A DNA stretch of 64,000 nucleotides, taken from NCBI GenBank assembly GCA_045562575.1, contig JBJKVQ010000018.1:1-64000 (forward strand), written 5' to 3'. Below the pieces are notes generated by a model, which worked only from the letters and a program-made list of their open reading frames with translations, did no database searches and had not been told where the DNA came from. Below, piece by piece: positions 1 to 9,157 of the stretch. Each line of letters begins with the position of its first letter. Positions within the stretch are counted from its first letter, which is position 1. The DNA is from UBA6952 sp045562575 (GTDB lineage Bacteria; Chloroflexota; Dehalococcoidia; Lucifugimonadales; UBA6952). The position numbers were made by a program, and so were the translations under genes.

Positions 1-887
1 TATTTACAACGTTGTATAAAAGGGCATAAATCGGGTTCAAATTTTTCATCAGATTCGTCAACTGGAGCAAAAGAGTGTAATTTCTTTTTATAATCATCAA
101 TTCTTGGAATAGCGTCTAATAGGGCTTTAGTATATGGATGCTGTGGGTTTTTAAATAATTGAATTGTGTTACTAATTTCAACAATTGTTCCTTTATACAT
201 TACTGCAACGTAATCAGCCATTTGTGCAATTACCCCCATGTCGTGAGTTATAAGAATGACTGTTATACCATAGGAGTTCTTCAATTCACGGATTTTTTGT
301 AATATAGCAGCTTGTAGTGTTGTGTCTAAATTTGAAGTAGGTTCATCAGCAATCAATAATTGTGGTTTTAATGATACTGCCATTGCGAGCATTATTCTTT
401 GACACATACCCCCACTTAGCTGAAAAGAGTAGGATTTTAGTATTCGCTCAGGATCAGGTAAGCCTATAGATGAGAGTAATGGAATTACTTGATTCTCTGC
501 TTCTTTTCTAGATATTCCTGTGTGAGTTTCAAGTATTTCAGATATTTGGGTACCAATGGTAATACTTGGATTTAAGGAAGCACGGGGGTCTTGAAAAATC
601 ATACTAATTTCTTTTCCACGTATTTTTCGTAATTCAAATTCGTCCATAGTTAATATGTTTTTTGAATTAAAATAAATAGACCCATTTTTAATTATGCCTG
701 GATCTGGTATCAAATTAAGTATCGATAAACCAGTAGTAGACTTCCCTGAACCGCTTTCTCCAACTATACCAACTATGGCATTTTTGGGAATATTTAAATT
801 GATATTATCTACAGCAGTAATAGATGAATCTTTAGATTCAAATATTACCTCGAGGTTTTGTATTTCTAATAAATTTTCATTATTCAT
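1..887 (-). CDS. Oligopeptide/dipeptide ABC transporter ATP-binding protein (DppD/OppD type), 3' end beyond window
   Basis: This is the ATPase subunit of a peptide- or nickel-type ABC importer, acting on the cytoplasmic face of the membrane. Reading leftwards from an ATG at 887, the frame stays open to the window edge (about 295 codons). It shows Walker A GESGSGKST (residues 43-51), the Q-loop FQDPRASLNP, signature LSGGMCQR, Walker B LLIADEPT and the H-loop THD. Near the edge the sequence CPFIQRC is the cysteine motif found in the C-terminal extension of oligopeptide ATPases. It starts 19 bases after the PHP gene stop, so the two are probably co-transcribed; no strong ribosome site is visible. 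The permease and binding-protein genes are not in the window, so the substrate is unknown. Confidence 0.93.
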   Translation of the reverse strand, partial: MNNENLLEIQNLEVIFESKDSSITAVDNINLNIPKNAIVGIVGESGSGKSTTGLSILNLIPDPGIIKNGSIYFNSKNILTMDEFELRKIRGKEISMIFQDPRASLNPSITIGTQISEILETHTGISRKEAENQVIPLLSSIGLPDPERILKSYSFQLSGGMCQRIMLAMAVSLKPQLLIADEPTSNLDTTLQAAILQKIRELKNSYGITVILITHDMGVIAQMADYVAVMYKGTIVEISNTIQLFKNPQHPYTKALLDAIPRIDDYKKKLHSFAPVDESDEKFEPDLCPFIQRCK

Positions 888-906
888 ATTACTAATTATA
901 CAAGAA

Positions 907-1545
907 TTATTTTAGTAATATAGGTTCATATATGCCAGTTTTAAGCTGGGTGATTAATTCTTCTACAGAAGTTATTTTTGTATTAAATTTTGTCGCAACT
1001 TTAGAAATATCTTCGATTTTATGTGCATCACTTCCACCAGTTGAAGGAAGTCCTATTAATTCACAAATCTTTTCCGAGAAAACATTTTGTATGTTTTCTC
1101 CTCTTCCATTAATTGTTTCAATAGCATCTACAGTATTGAAAATTATGTCATTTTTAGAATCGTTTGCAGTTGTTTCAAGTTTAGAAAGATCCATTTGTGA
1201 TACACTATCGAATCTTCTTCTATATGGGTGAGCTGCGATCATAAATCCACTATGACTTTTAACTATTTCTGATAAGAACTTTATATTGTGCATCCCGAAA
1301 ATATATTCTTTCAAACCAAAAACAATTACATGTCCTTCCTCAGTAGTAATTTCTGAACCAGGGAAAACTGGAAAATTATATTTTACTTGCAGTTCATTTA
1401 TTTCTGTTAGATTCCAGAATTGATCGTGATCAGTTAAGCAAACACCGTCTAAACCCTTTTTTTTGGCATTAATGATTAAATCATCTGGGGAAAGCAAACT
1501 ATCATCAGATTTTGGAAATGTATGATTGTGGATATCTATTATCAA
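907..1545 (-). CDS. PHP-domain metal-dependent phosphoesterase
   Basis: A 212-residue protein of the PHP (polymerase and histidinol phosphatase) fold. The N-terminus carries the metal-binding HNH motif (IDIHNHTFPKSDD, residues 4-16), followed by LTDHDQF near residue 40, AAHPYRR near residue 105 and GGSDAHK near residue 170. These four blocks supply the usual His/Asp metal ligands. Short stand-alone PHP proteins of this size are usually phosphoesterases of uncertain substrate, some acting on nucleoside 3',5'-bisphosphates. The gene lies upstream of the ABC ATPase in the same direction and diverges from the nuo operon across a 190-base gap. The family is clear, the substrate is not. Confidence 0.85.
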   Translation of the reverse strand: MIIDIHNHTFPKSDDSLLSPDDLIINAKKKGLDGVCLTDHDQFWNLTEINELQVKYNFPVFPGSEITTEEGHVIVFGLKEYIFGMHNIKFLSEIVKSHSGFMIAAHPYRRRFDSVSQMDLSKLETTANDSKNDIIFNTVDAIETINGRGENIQNVFSEKICELIGLPSTGGSDAHKIEDISKVATKFNTKITSVEELITQLKTGIYEPILLK

Positions 1546-1657
1546 AAAAATCCTTTGTATTAGTTTAAGTCAATCCTATTAGACTACTATTATTTAGTAG
1601 TATTGAAAAGTTCTATCTCTCTTTACGTTATCTAGTGTAGATTGTGTAATTTTTCAC

Positions 1658-1686
1658 TTGATACAATATTACAGCGGTGCTATGCT
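1658..1686 (+). promoter_or_regulatory. Predicted sigma70-type promoter for the nuo operon
   Basis: TTGATA (1658-1663) and TATGCT (1681-1686) are separated by exactly 17 bases, and a TG pair just before the -10 (1678-1679) gives an extended -10. It sits 62 bases upstream of the nuoA start in the divergent gap between the PHP gene and nuoA. Assigned by motif only. Confidence 0.55.
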
Positions 1687-1747
1687 AATGATCATATATA
1701 TTGAATCAATAAAATACCAATAATCTAGTTGATCCATGGGAGTTATT

Positions 1748-2134
1748 ATGGAGAATTATTTTCACCAATATGGTCTTCTTGCAATGTTTGTAGTTGTTGC
1801 GACAGCTGTTCCTATTGGTATGTTGCTTGTCTCATATTTGGCTTCAATGGTTTCAATTAGGCCTCACAAACCCAATCAAACAAAATCTACTATATATGAG
1901 TGTGGTGTAGAGCCAATTGGTCCAAATAAATGGATTCAATTCGATTTTAAATATTATATGTATGCGCTACTTTTTGTGATATTTGATATTGAGACAATAT
2001 TTTTATTTCCCTGGGCAATTCAATTTAACAAGCTAGGAATGTTTGCACTAGTTGAAATGTTTATTTTCGTTATGATTTTGTTGGTAGGATTAATTTATGC
2101 TTGGAAAGTTAAAGCATTGGAATGGGGGAAATAA
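1748..2134 (+). CDS. nuoA: NADH-quinone oxidoreductase subunit A
   Basis: Membrane subunit of respiratory complex I (128 residues, usual length about 120-140). Three hydrophobic segments are visible: near the N-terminus, around residue 60-80 and at the C-terminus. The conserved YECGxEP motif is present (YECGVEPIG), as is the FDFKYYMYALLFVIFDIET block typical of NuoA. An upstream in-frame ATG at 1736 exists, but GGGAG at 1738-1742 lies five bases before the ATG at 1748, so I prefer 1748. First gene of the nuo operon; nuoB starts one base after its stop. Confidence 0.95.
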   Translation: MENYFHQYGLLAMFVVVATAVPIGMLLVSYLASMVSIRPHKPNQTKSTIYECGVEPIGPNKWIQFDFKYYMYALLFVIFDIETIFLFPWAIQFNKLGMFALVEMFIFVMILLVGLIYAWKVKALEWGK

Positions 2135-2135
2135 T

Positions 2136-2735
2136 ATGAATTCAAATTCAAATTATTTTGATTCGCTAGCATTAGATTTAGTAGAGGGTAAAGAAGTACA
2201 AGACCTTAAGGATACTTCACTTATACCTATGAAAGAACCTTTAATCGAAGTTCCGAGTGACGTTGCAAATAACATTGCTGTCACCTCCATAGATGCATTA
2301 TTAAATTGGGGTAGAAAGTCCGCTGTTTGGCCTTTGTCGTTCGGTTTGGCTTGCTGCGCTTTTGAAATGATGGCGAGTGCTATGTCTAGATTTGATTTAT
2401 CAAGGTTTGGAGCAGAAGTATTCAGAGGATCTCCTAGACAGGCAGACCTTATGATTGTTTCTGGAACTGTTACTTGGAAAATGGGTGCAGCAATTAAAAA
2501 ATTATATGATCAGATGTTAGAACCTAAATGGGTAATTTCTATGGGGGCTTGTGCTACTAGTGGAGGGCCTTATTATCAATCATATAGTGTTGTTCCTGGT
2601 GTAAATCATATCATCCCAGTTGATGTTTATGTCCCCGGGTGTCCCCCAAGACCAGACGCTCTTTTATATGGGATTATGCAATTACAGGAAAAGATAAAGA
2701 GATATCGTCTTACTCAAAATCCGGCAGGAAGTTAA
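2136..2735 (+). CDS. nuoB: NADH-quinone oxidoreductase subunit B (N2 iron-sulfur subunit)
   Basis: Peripheral-arm subunit that binds the terminal [4Fe-4S] cluster N2, which passes electrons to quinone. With the ATG at 2136 the protein has 199 residues and all four ligands are present: Cys73 and Cys74 (GLACCAFEMM), Cys139 (MGACATSGG) and Cys169 (VPGCPPRPDA). An in-frame ATG at 2097 lies inside nuoA. The 2136 start has a GGGGG purine run about eight bases upstream and follows the nuoA stop by one base, so it is preferred. The N-terminal 45 residues, before the conserved core, are longer than in many homologues. Confidence 0.95.
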   Translation: MNSNSNYFDSLALDLVEGKEVQDLKDTSLIPMKEPLIEVPSDVANNIAVTSIDALLNWGRKSAVWPLSFGLACCAFEMMASAMSRFDLSRFGAEVFRGSPRQADLMIVSGTVTWKMGAAIKKLYDQMLEPKWVISMGACATSGGPYYQSYSVVPGVNHIIPVDVYVPGCPPRPDALLYGIMQLQEKIKRYRLTQNPAGS

Positions 2736-3187
2736 TGATTAGACAACTTAATTCAAATGAAATAATTAAATTACTGGGTAAAGGTTTTGATACACTAACT
2801 GAAAATCAAAATAAAAAAGAATTATATGTCCCAGTAGATAAATTAATAAATGTAGCTGAGAAATTGAAAAATTCACAAGAGGCGTCTTTCGATTTATTAA
2901 CTTGTATTTCAGGTGTCGATTATGTTGAATATTTTCAAGTAGTTTACCATTTAACTTCTACTATACATAAACATAGTTGTGTACTTAAAGTAAATCTATA
3001 TGGTCGAAGTGATTTAATTTGTCCTTCAGTTTATGAGTTATGGCAGGGCGCAGATTTCCAGGAACGAGAAATATGGGATTTGTTAGGAATTTATTTTGAA
3101 GGTCATCCTAATATGAAACGTATATTTTTATGGGATGGGTTTGATGGGTATCCATTACGACGAGATTACTTAGAATCTCCAAGATAA
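2735..3187 (+). CDS. nuoC: NADH-quinone oxidoreductase subunit C (30 kDa)
   Basis: Peripheral-arm subunit of complex I that packs against NuoD. With the ATG at 2735, which overlaps the nuoB stop as TAATG, it has 150 residues, short but within the family range. The diagnostic C-terminal block is present: PSVYELWQGADFQEREIWDLLGI, followed by FEGHPNMKRI and PLRRDYLE. It is separate from NuoD, unlike the fused NuoCD of enterobacteria. Longer in-frame starts upstream lie wholly inside nuoB and are not needed. Translational coupling to nuoB is likely. Confidence 0.93.
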   Translation: MIRQLNSNEIIKLLGKGFDTLTENQNKKELYVPVDKLINVAEKLKNSQEASFDLLTCISGVDYVEYFQVVYHLTSTIHKHSCVLKVNLYGRSDLICPSVYELWQGADFQEREIWDLLGIYFEGHPNMKRIFLWDGFDGYPLRRDYLESPR

Positions 3188-3202
3188 TATAGGGTAGATT
3201 TT

Positions 3203-4300
3203 ATGAACAATGAGTTAATGACAGTAAATTTTGGTCCTCAACATCCAAGCACACATGGTGTATTTCGATTGCGTATTACACTAGATGGTGAAACTGTAGT
3301 AGCACTAGAGCCTGTTTTTGGTTATTTACACCGTGGATCAGAAAAATTAGCTGAAGAACGAACATATACTCAAGTAATTACTTTAACCGACCGTATGGAT
3401 TACACATCTGCTATGACAAATAATCAAGCCTATGTTCTATCATGCGAAAAATTAATGGGGGTTAATCCTCCTGTACGTGCTCAGTACTTGAGAGTAATTT
3501 CCGCCGAATTATCGAGAATTGCAAGTCATCTTATTGGAACAGGATTTTTGATTAACGATCTTGGTGCTTTTATAACTCCATTAATGTACTGTTTCAGAGA
3601 AAGAGAAAGAATACTCGAACTTTTTGAAATGTTGTGTGGTGCTAGAATTACACTAACTTACATGAGAGTGGGGGGCGTATTTCAAGATACCCCTAAGGAA
3701 TTCTGGCCAGCATTAAATAATTTTCTCACTGATATGGAATATCACCTAGATGAATATGAATCATTACTTACTGGTAATGAAATCTTATTGAGTAGAACTA
3801 AAGGTGTAAGTTCGATAAATACTGCCCAAGCCCTTAATGCCTCTATAACTGGTCCAATATTGAGATCAACAGGATATGATTGGGATTTGCGAACAGTTGA
3901 CCCCTACGAAGTATATAACAGGGTAAATTTTGAAGTTCCTACTGGAACAAATGGTGATAATTTTGATAGATATATTGTTCGAATAAAAGAAATGAGACAA
4001 AGTCTTTCAATAATAAAACAATGTGTTGAACAAATAGAACCTGGTAATGTTAGATTAGATTTGCCATTTCTAATACGTCCTGATGCCGGAGAAACTTATG
4101 GAAGAGTAGAAAGTCCTAAAGGTGAATTAGGTTTTTACATAATTAGTGATGGTTCTATATCCCCGTATAGATGTAAGGTTCGACCACCTTCATTAATTAA
4201 TCTTACATTATTGAATGAAATGATAGTTGGTTGGAGAGTAGCGGATATGATTGTTACTCTAGGATCACTCGATTTTAATATGGGGGAGGTTGACCGTTAA
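3203..4300 (+). CDS. nuoD: NADH-quinone oxidoreductase subunit D (49 kDa)
   Basis: Peripheral-arm subunit that forms the quinone-binding site together with NuoB and NuoH. The 365-residue sequence begins with the family hallmark NFGPQHPSTHGVFR, containing the quinone-pocket histidine loop, followed by GYLHRGSEKLAEERTYTQ and DRMDYTSAM. The C-terminus ends in the expected GSLDFNMGEVDR. Length is slightly below the usual 370-410. Its stop codon overlaps the start of nuoH (TAATG at 4298-4302). Confidence 0.96.
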   Translation: MNNELMTVNFGPQHPSTHGVFRLRITLDGETVVALEPVFGYLHRGSEKLAEERTYTQVITLTDRMDYTSAMTNNQAYVLSCEKLMGVNPPVRAQYLRVISAELSRIASHLIGTGFLINDLGAFITPLMYCFRERERILELFEMLCGARITLTYMRVGGVFQDTPKEFWPALNNFLTDMEYHLDEYESLLTGNEILLSRTKGVSSINTAQALNASITGPILRSTGYDWDLRTVDPYEVYNRVNFEVPTGTNGDNFDRYIVRIKEMRQSLSIIKQCVEQIEPGNVRLDLPFLIRPDAGETYGRVESPKGELGFYIISDGSISPYRCKVRPPSLINLTLLNEMIVGWRVADMIVTLGSLDFNMGEVDR

Positions 4301-5508
4301 TGTTGAGTGAAAATCTTTGGTTTCACAATATTTATTGCTTTTTGTATACAGGTGATACTGGGGTTTCTGGATGTGCGGATAGTATAGGCTTATTACCGGA
4401 ATCATTAAATTGGATGCCTTATTATATTGCAGGATTTTCTATGGTTTTAGTTCTTATTAATATTTTCATGGCTTTTGGTGCTCTTTATACTTATGCCGAA
4501 AGAAGATTGATTGGTAGATTTCAATCACGAGTTGGTCCTAATAGAACAGGGCCTTTTGGTATTTTACAACCAGTTGCTGATGGTATTAAATTATTGACCA
4601 AAGAATCCATGATACCTGATGATGCTGATAAACCAGTTTATAACTTAGCTCCTATAATCATGCTAATACCTGTGATATTGGTTGTTGCTGTATTGCCAGT
4701 AGGAGAGGGTACATTCATGACTGATTTAAACATAGCTTTATTATTTGCGATATCCATTACAGCTCTTACTACTATTGCAATTTTTATGGCAGGCTTTTCC
4801 ACAGGGAATAGATTTGCTATGCTTGGAGCTATGAGAGCTGTAGCTCAGCTCATAAGTTATGAAGTTCCAGTTGTTTTATCTACAGTTGGAATTATTTTGC
4901 TAACAGGATCATTATCATTAGTCGATGTGGTTGAAGCTCAAGCTATTCCATTTATCTTAGTTCAACCTTTGGCATTTTTAATTTTTTTAATCGGTGGTTC
5001 TGCAGAAATGAATAGAACCCCATTTGATACAGTTGAGGCTGAATCAGAACTTATAGCAGGTTATCATATTGAATATGGAGGCATGAAATTTGCAATGTTT
5101 CAATTAGCAGAATACGCCTCAGTATTAATAAACTCTGCAGTTATTACAACTCTATTTTTGAGCGGTTGGGATGGACCTTTTTCGTTTATACCCTCACCTA
5201 TATGGTTTTTATTGAAAATGTTTTTTATGGCTTTTTGCTTCATTTGGATAAGAGCTACTTTACCTCGACTTCGAATGGATCAAGTTATGTCGTTTGCGTG
5301 GAAATTTTTACTACCATTAAGTTTAATCAATATATTTGTCACAGCTTTGGAAGTTTTAATTTTTGGAGTCAATGGTTCTTTCACTATATCTGATTTATGG
5401 ATTATGTCAGGTATTAATTTTATTGTATCAATAATTGGGATTATGATATTTAGCAAAATTCTAGAAATTGATTCGGGATTTAATTCTCAGTTCAAAGTTA
5501 CAGTTTAA
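4300..5508 (+). CDS. nuoH: NADH-quinone oxidoreductase subunit H
   Basis: Membrane subunit linking the peripheral and membrane arms of complex I and lining the quinone tunnel; 402 residues with about eight membrane segments. Diagnostic blocks are AERRLIGRFQSRVGPNRTGP, the LQPVADGIKLLTKE loop, GNRFAMLGAMRAVAQLISYE, and the acidic loop MNRTPFDTVEAESELIAGYHIEYGG, cited here in parts by motif. The first 35 residues before the first membrane helix are an extra segment with two cysteines. Starts by one-base overlap with nuoD. Assignment is secure. Confidence 0.96.
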   Translation: MLSENLWFHNIYCFLYTGDTGVSGCADSIGLLPESLNWMPYYIAGFSMVLVLINIFMAFGALYTYAERRLIGRFQSRVGPNRTGPFGILQPVADGIKLLTKESMIPDDADKPVYNLAPIIMLIPVILVVAVLPVGEGTFMTDLNIALLFAISITALTTIAIFMAGFSTGNRFAMLGAMRAVAQLISYEVPVVLSTVGIILLTGSLSLVDVVEAQAIPFILVQPLAFLIFLIGGSAEMNRTPFDTVEAESELIAGYHIEYGGMKFAMFQLAEYASVLINSAVITTLFLSGWDGPFSFIPSPIWFLLKMFFMAFCFIWIRATLPRLRMDQVMSFAWKFLLPLSLINIFVTALEVLIFGVNGSFTISDLWIMSGINFIVSIIGIMIFSKILEIDSGFNSQFKVTV

Positions 5509-5524
5509 ATAAGGAGATAATAAT

Positions 5525-6118
5525 TTGTACGGATTAGGTATAGTTAAAGGATTGTTTGTAACTCTCAAGAATTTCGTGCGTAAACCTGCTACTATCAGTT
5601 ACCCAGAACAAAGAGCTCCACAACACTCAAGATTTAGAGGAGAAGAGTTTGCTTGGTATGAGGAGCGATGTACCGGTTGTGCTAGTTGTGCTAAGTTTTG
5701 TCCTTTGGGTATCATTCATATAGTCACTAGTCCCAGTGAGGAAAATATACCTGAAGGTGATTCTTATAAACTAGAAGCTTTTGATATCGATATAGCACGA
5801 TGCATGTTTTGTGGATTCTGTGTTGAAGTTTGTCCATATGATGCATTATTTATGGGTAGCGGATTTGAAGAGGCACAATACAGTAGACAAGATTTAGTGC
5901 TCGATAAAATCAAAGATCAAAGAGAAGGTAAAAATAAATCCCCTAGCACATGGTTCAGGCCTCAATTGGAATCTCAGAAATACGTACCTCTCTCAGGAGA
6001 AGAAATGCAGTGGGACGATGCTGGTCGAGAGCAATGGAGTTATCACCCTGCTAAACGTCCTAAAAAAAATTTATTATCATGGCGAAATAAGAACTTTAAG
6101 AATAAAGGTGGAAATTGA
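5525..6118 (+). CDS. nuoI: NADH-quinone oxidoreductase subunit I (2x[4Fe-4S] ferredoxin-like)
   Basis: Peripheral-arm subunit holding clusters N6a and N6b. The 197-residue protein has two complete CxxCxxCxxxCP motifs: Cys49, 52, 55, 59 and Cys93, 96, 99, 103. The start is TTG at 5525, eight bases after AGGAG (5512-5516), with no better ATG. The C-terminal tail (after residue 140) is a charged extension. It overlaps nuoJ by four bases. Because nuoE, nuoF and nuoG are absent nearby, NuoI is the likely entry point for electrons from an alternative donor. Confidence 0.95.
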   Translation: MYGLGIVKGLFVTLKNFVRKPATISYPEQRAPQHSRFRGEEFAWYEERCTGCASCAKFCPLGIIHIVTSPSEENIPEGDSYKLEAFDIDIARCMFCGFCVEVCPYDALFMGSGFEEAQYSRQDLVLDKIKDQREGKNKSPSTWFRPQLESQKYVPLSGEEMQWDDAGREQWSYHPAKRPKKNLLSWRNKNFKNKGGN

Positions 6119-6636
6119 ATCTTATAGATATCTTTTTCATAATATTTTCACTCATGGCATTTAGCTCTGCTTTGCTAGTAGTTTTTATACAAGATTTATT
6201 TAAGAGTGCATTGATGCTCGTAGTAACCTTTATAAGTATTGGTGGTATTTTCTTTTTATTAAATGCAGAATTCTTAGGTGTAATACAAATATTAATTTAT
6301 GCTGGCGGTATAGCAATAATAATTATTTTTGGTGTATTAATGACAAAAGATATGGCTACTGCAAATACATCGAATATATTTATGTTTATGAATGGTCAAA
6401 TTTGTTTACTTTTTTTCGTAATTCTTTCATATTTTTTGATAAATGAAAAATGGTTTTTATTAGATCTTACAAATTCATCATATGCTGAACAAGCTAAAAA
6501 TTTATTTTCAAATACAACAAGTCATTTAGCCTCACTTCTTCTCAAGAACTGGGTTATAGCTTTTGAATTTAGTTCAGTATTATTACTGGCTGTAATAATT
6601 GGTTCATTAGCATTAGTTAAGGATAAAAACGAATGA
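6115..6636 (+). CDS. nuoJ: NADH-quinone oxidoreductase subunit J
   Basis: Membrane subunit of complex I, 173 residues with about five membrane segments. The conserved LNAEFLGVIQILIYAGGI stretch near residue 60 (with the key glutamate and the pi-bulge helix) is diagnostic. The start is TTG at 6115, inside the last codons of nuoI (four-base TTGA overlap), with a GGTGG purine run just upstream. The C-terminus ends in AVIIGSLALVKDK as expected. Confidence 0.92.
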   Translation: MNLIDIFFIIFSLMAFSSALLVVFIQDLFKSALMLVVTFISIGGIFFLLNAEFLGVIQILIYAGGIAIIIIFGVLMTKDMATANTSNIFMFMNGQICLLFFVILSYFLINEKWFLLDLTNSSYAEQAKNLFSNTTSHLASLLLKNWVIAFEFSSVLLLAVIIGSLALVKDKNE

Positions 6637-6986
6637 GTTTAGAGTCAGTATTAACCTTATCAGCAGGTCTTTTTGCCGTAGGTCTTTTTGGTGTTTTAAC
6701 TAAAAGAAACCTTATTGCTGTTCTTATGTGTGTTGAATTGATGTTTAATGCAATAAATGTTGCTGCTGTTGGTATATCTCGATATATTGCTCCATCAATG
6801 TTTAGAATTCATGGCTCTGATTTAAATAACGACCAGGTAGACTTAATTTTATCGGGACATGTGATCTCTATTTTTTCTATAGCAATTTCAGCTGCTGAAG
6901 TTTCTATGGCTTTAGCAATTATTATTCTTATATACAGAAATAAAAATACTGTTGATATTACAGATATTAATAAAATGAGTGGTTGA
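6633..6986 (+). CDS. nuoK: NADH-quinone oxidoreductase subunit K
   Basis: Small three-helix antiporter-like membrane subunit of complex I, 117 residues (usual 100-105). It shows GLFGVLTKRNLIAVLMCVELM with the essential membrane glutamate, and the third-helix SAAEVSMALAIIILIYR with the second conserved glutamate. About 20 extra residues between helices 2 and 3 (ISRYIAPSMFRIHGSDLNND) form a longer loop than usual. It overlaps nuoJ by four bases (ATGA). Confidence 0.94.
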   Translation: MSLESVLTLSAGLFAVGLFGVLTKRNLIAVLMCVELMFNAINVAAVGISRYIAPSMFRIHGSDLNNDQVDLILSGHVISIFSIAISAAEVSMALAIIILIYRNKNTVDITDINKMSG

Positions 6987-6989
6987 TAT

Positions 6990-7184
6990 ATGTGGATAAA
7001 ATATTTGGAAGCAGAAAATCTATTTATTGCAGAAAGTTGGAAAGAACTCTTTGAAGGTGAAGGCCTGCCAGTGAGATTACTACCGAAACTGGGACTAGAG
7101 AATTGGTCTGATTCAACTGAGTTTTCCGTTATGGTCCCACGCGGTCGTGAACATGTAGCAGATGAAATAGTTAGAAAATTATAA
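6990..7184 (+). CDS. Small DUF2007-like protein inside the nuo operon
   Basis: A 64-residue soluble protein encoded between nuoK and nuoL, three bases after nuoK and 20 before nuoL. Its pattern (ESWKELFEGEGLPVRLL near the N-terminus, FSVMVPRGREHVADEIV at the C-terminus) resembles DUF2007 small proteins, which are thought to be ligand-binding or signalling domains; no biochemical role is established. It has no cysteines or membrane segment. Conserved placement within the operon would suggest an assembly or regulatory role in complex I, but that is inference. The family match is from memory of the pattern and is moderate. Confidence 0.7.
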   Translation: MWIKYLEAENLFIAESWKELFEGEGLPVRLLPKLGLENWSDSTEFSVMVPRGREHVADEIVRKL

Positions 7185-7204
7185 TTATTGTGAAAGAAAG
7201 ATAA

Positions 7205-9136
7205 ATGTTAGGAATAGAAGTTATAATTTCTTTGATTTTTGCAACTCCTTTGTTTGTTGCATTAATTAATAGTTTATTTATTACTGTAGGCGGTAAAATT
7301 AACGTCAAAATAGGATCGTATTTATCAATATTTGGGATATTCATATCGTTTATTTTTTCAATATATATTTTTTCTCTAGCATACAGTGATGGTGATTATA
7401 GGATTACATCAACTTTCGAGTGGTTTAGTATAGGGAATCTACCTGTTTTATTTGGATATTATGTGGATTTTGTTACTTCATCGATGTTACTAGTGGTAAC
7501 TGGGGTAAGTCTATTAGTACAAATTTATTCTCTTGGTTATATGGAAGGTGATAAAGGACTCATCCGATATTATACTTACCTATCGTTATTTACTTCATCT
7601 ATGTTAGGTGTTGTATTATCCATAAATATATTGCAAATGTATTTTTTCTGGGAGTTAGTAGGGGTTTGTTCTTATCTATTAATAGGTTTCTGGTTTGATA
7701 GAGCGTCTGCTAGAAATGCTGCCAAAAAGGCTTTTCTAATCACCAGAATAGGTGATGTGGGATTTTTGTTTGCGATACTACTAATTTTCACAAATGGAAT
7801 ATCTTTCATCGACAAAGGATTAAACCCACTAATAATTCAAGATATTTTGTTAATGACTAATGATTTTAGTGATAGCATAATACTTTTAGTTTCTATAGGT
7901 CTGATTGCTGGAGCAATTGGTAAATCAGCCCAATTCCCTCTGCATACTTGGTTACCGGACGCAATGGAAGGCCCCACTCCAGTAAGTGCCTTAATTCATG
8001 CAGCTACAATGGTTGCTGCTGGTGTATTTTTACTTGTTAGATTCTTTGATTTTATCAGTGCAAGTTCTTCATCTTTATTGATTATTGCGATAATTGGATG
8101 TGTAACCTCATTGCTTGGTGCATCTATGGCATTGGTAATGAATGATATTAAAAAAGTGTTAGCTTACTCTACCATTAGTCAGCTTGGATATATGTTTATG
8201 GCAATTGGTATAGGAGCTCCTGCAATTGCCATGTTCCATTTAGTTACCCATGCATTTTTTAAAGCATTATTATTTTTAGGTGCTGGCAATGTTAGCCATG
8301 CTGTACATAGTTTTGAAATGGAAAAAATGGGTAATTTAAAAGATAAAATGCCTATAACATATATTACATTCATGATAGGTTCCTTAAGTTTAGTAGGCAT
8401 TTTCCCTTTTGCGGGCTTTTGGAGCAAAGATGAAATAATTAATACTGCCTATCATGGTACTAATTTGGCTTCGACAATTGTTTTAATAGGCAGCTTGATT
8501 GGTATAGTAATGACAGGTTTTTATACTTTTAGAATGATATTTTTAACATTTAATAACCGTATAAATGAACAACCTTCTGTGGGTGATAAACAGGTTCAAG
8601 AGTCTTCTAAAATCATGCTTTTTCCAGTAATTATATTGTCATTTTTTGCAATATTTACAGGGGTAGTTATAAATCCACCTATTGATTTGTTAATTTTTGA
8701 AAAACATTGGTTTTTATATTATCAACATCATCAAATACTAGATATCAATTTACTGATAGTGTTAGTTTCATCATCCCTAGCAGTTTTAGGTATAACAATG
8801 GCCTGGATATTTTATAAAAATAGAAATATTACTAATACTTTGTTTTCTAAGGCGGCAATAAGTAAAGTATTACACAAGAAATGGTTTTTTGATGATTTTT
8901 ATGAATTAATAATAGTTAAGCAATTATTCTACCGTTTTATAACTCGGATCATACAATTATTTGATGATATTTTCATCAATCAGTTTTCCGATTTTATAGG
9001 CTACTTTGCTAAAAATCTTGGTCGTCCAATTGCTATTTTTCAAAATGGTTCTGTGCAATTTTATGGATTAATTCTCACTATATTTTATGGATTAGTTGTT
9101 ACTTTGGGAGTGTTGTTTCTATATGTTATTTCATGA
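7205..9136 (+). CDS. nuoL: NADH-quinone oxidoreductase subunit L
   Basis: Largest proton-pumping, Mrp-antiporter-like membrane subunit of complex I, 643 residues. Diagnostic features are FFWELVGVCSYLLIGFW, the IGKSAQFPLHTWLPDAMEGP pump motif with its lysine, VSALIHAATMVAAG, and LAYSTISQLGYMF. The long C-terminal part after residue 520 corresponds to the lateral helix and final membrane anchor. Spacing to nuoM is 21 bases. Confidence 0.96.
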   Translation: MLGIEVIISLIFATPLFVALINSLFITVGGKINVKIGSYLSIFGIFISFIFSIYIFSLAYSDGDYRITSTFEWFSIGNLPVLFGYYVDFVTSSMLLVVTGVSLLVQIYSLGYMEGDKGLIRYYTYLSLFTSSMLGVVLSINILQMYFFWELVGVCSYLLIGFWFDRASARNAAKKAFLITRIGDVGFLFAILLIFTNGISFIDKGLNPLIIQDILLMTNDFSDSIILLVSIGLIAGAIGKSAQFPLHTWLPDAMEGPTPVSALIHAATMVAAGVFLLVRFFDFISASSSSLLIIAIIGCVTSLLGASMALVMNDIKKVLAYSTISQLGYMFMAIGIGAPAIAMFHLVTHAFFKALLFLGAGNVSHAVHSFEMEKMGNLKDKMPITYITFMIGSLSLVGIFPFAGFWSKDEIINTAYHGTNLASTIVLIGSLIGIVMTGFYTFRMIFLTFNNRINEQPSVGDKQVQESSKIMLFPVIILSFFAIFTGVVINPPIDLLIFEKHWFLYYQHHQILDINLLIVLVSSSLAVLGITMAWIFYKNRNITNTLFSKAAISKVLHKKWFFDDFYELIIVKQLFYRFITRIIQLFDDIFINQFSDFIGYFAKNLGRPIAIFQNGSVQFYGLILTIFYGLVVTLGVLFLYVIS

Positions 9137-9157
9137 TAATAAAAGGTATATAATCAC

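Noticed and set aside
694..1231. Plus-strand open frames over the ABC ATPase and PHP genes
   Set aside because: Both lie opposite clear minus-strand genes with strong motifs and carry no recognisable protein features.
2097..2135. Upstream starts for nuoB (2097) and nuoC (2639)
   Set aside because: They lie inside the previous gene, while starts at 2136 and 2735 give normal lengths and coupled spacing.
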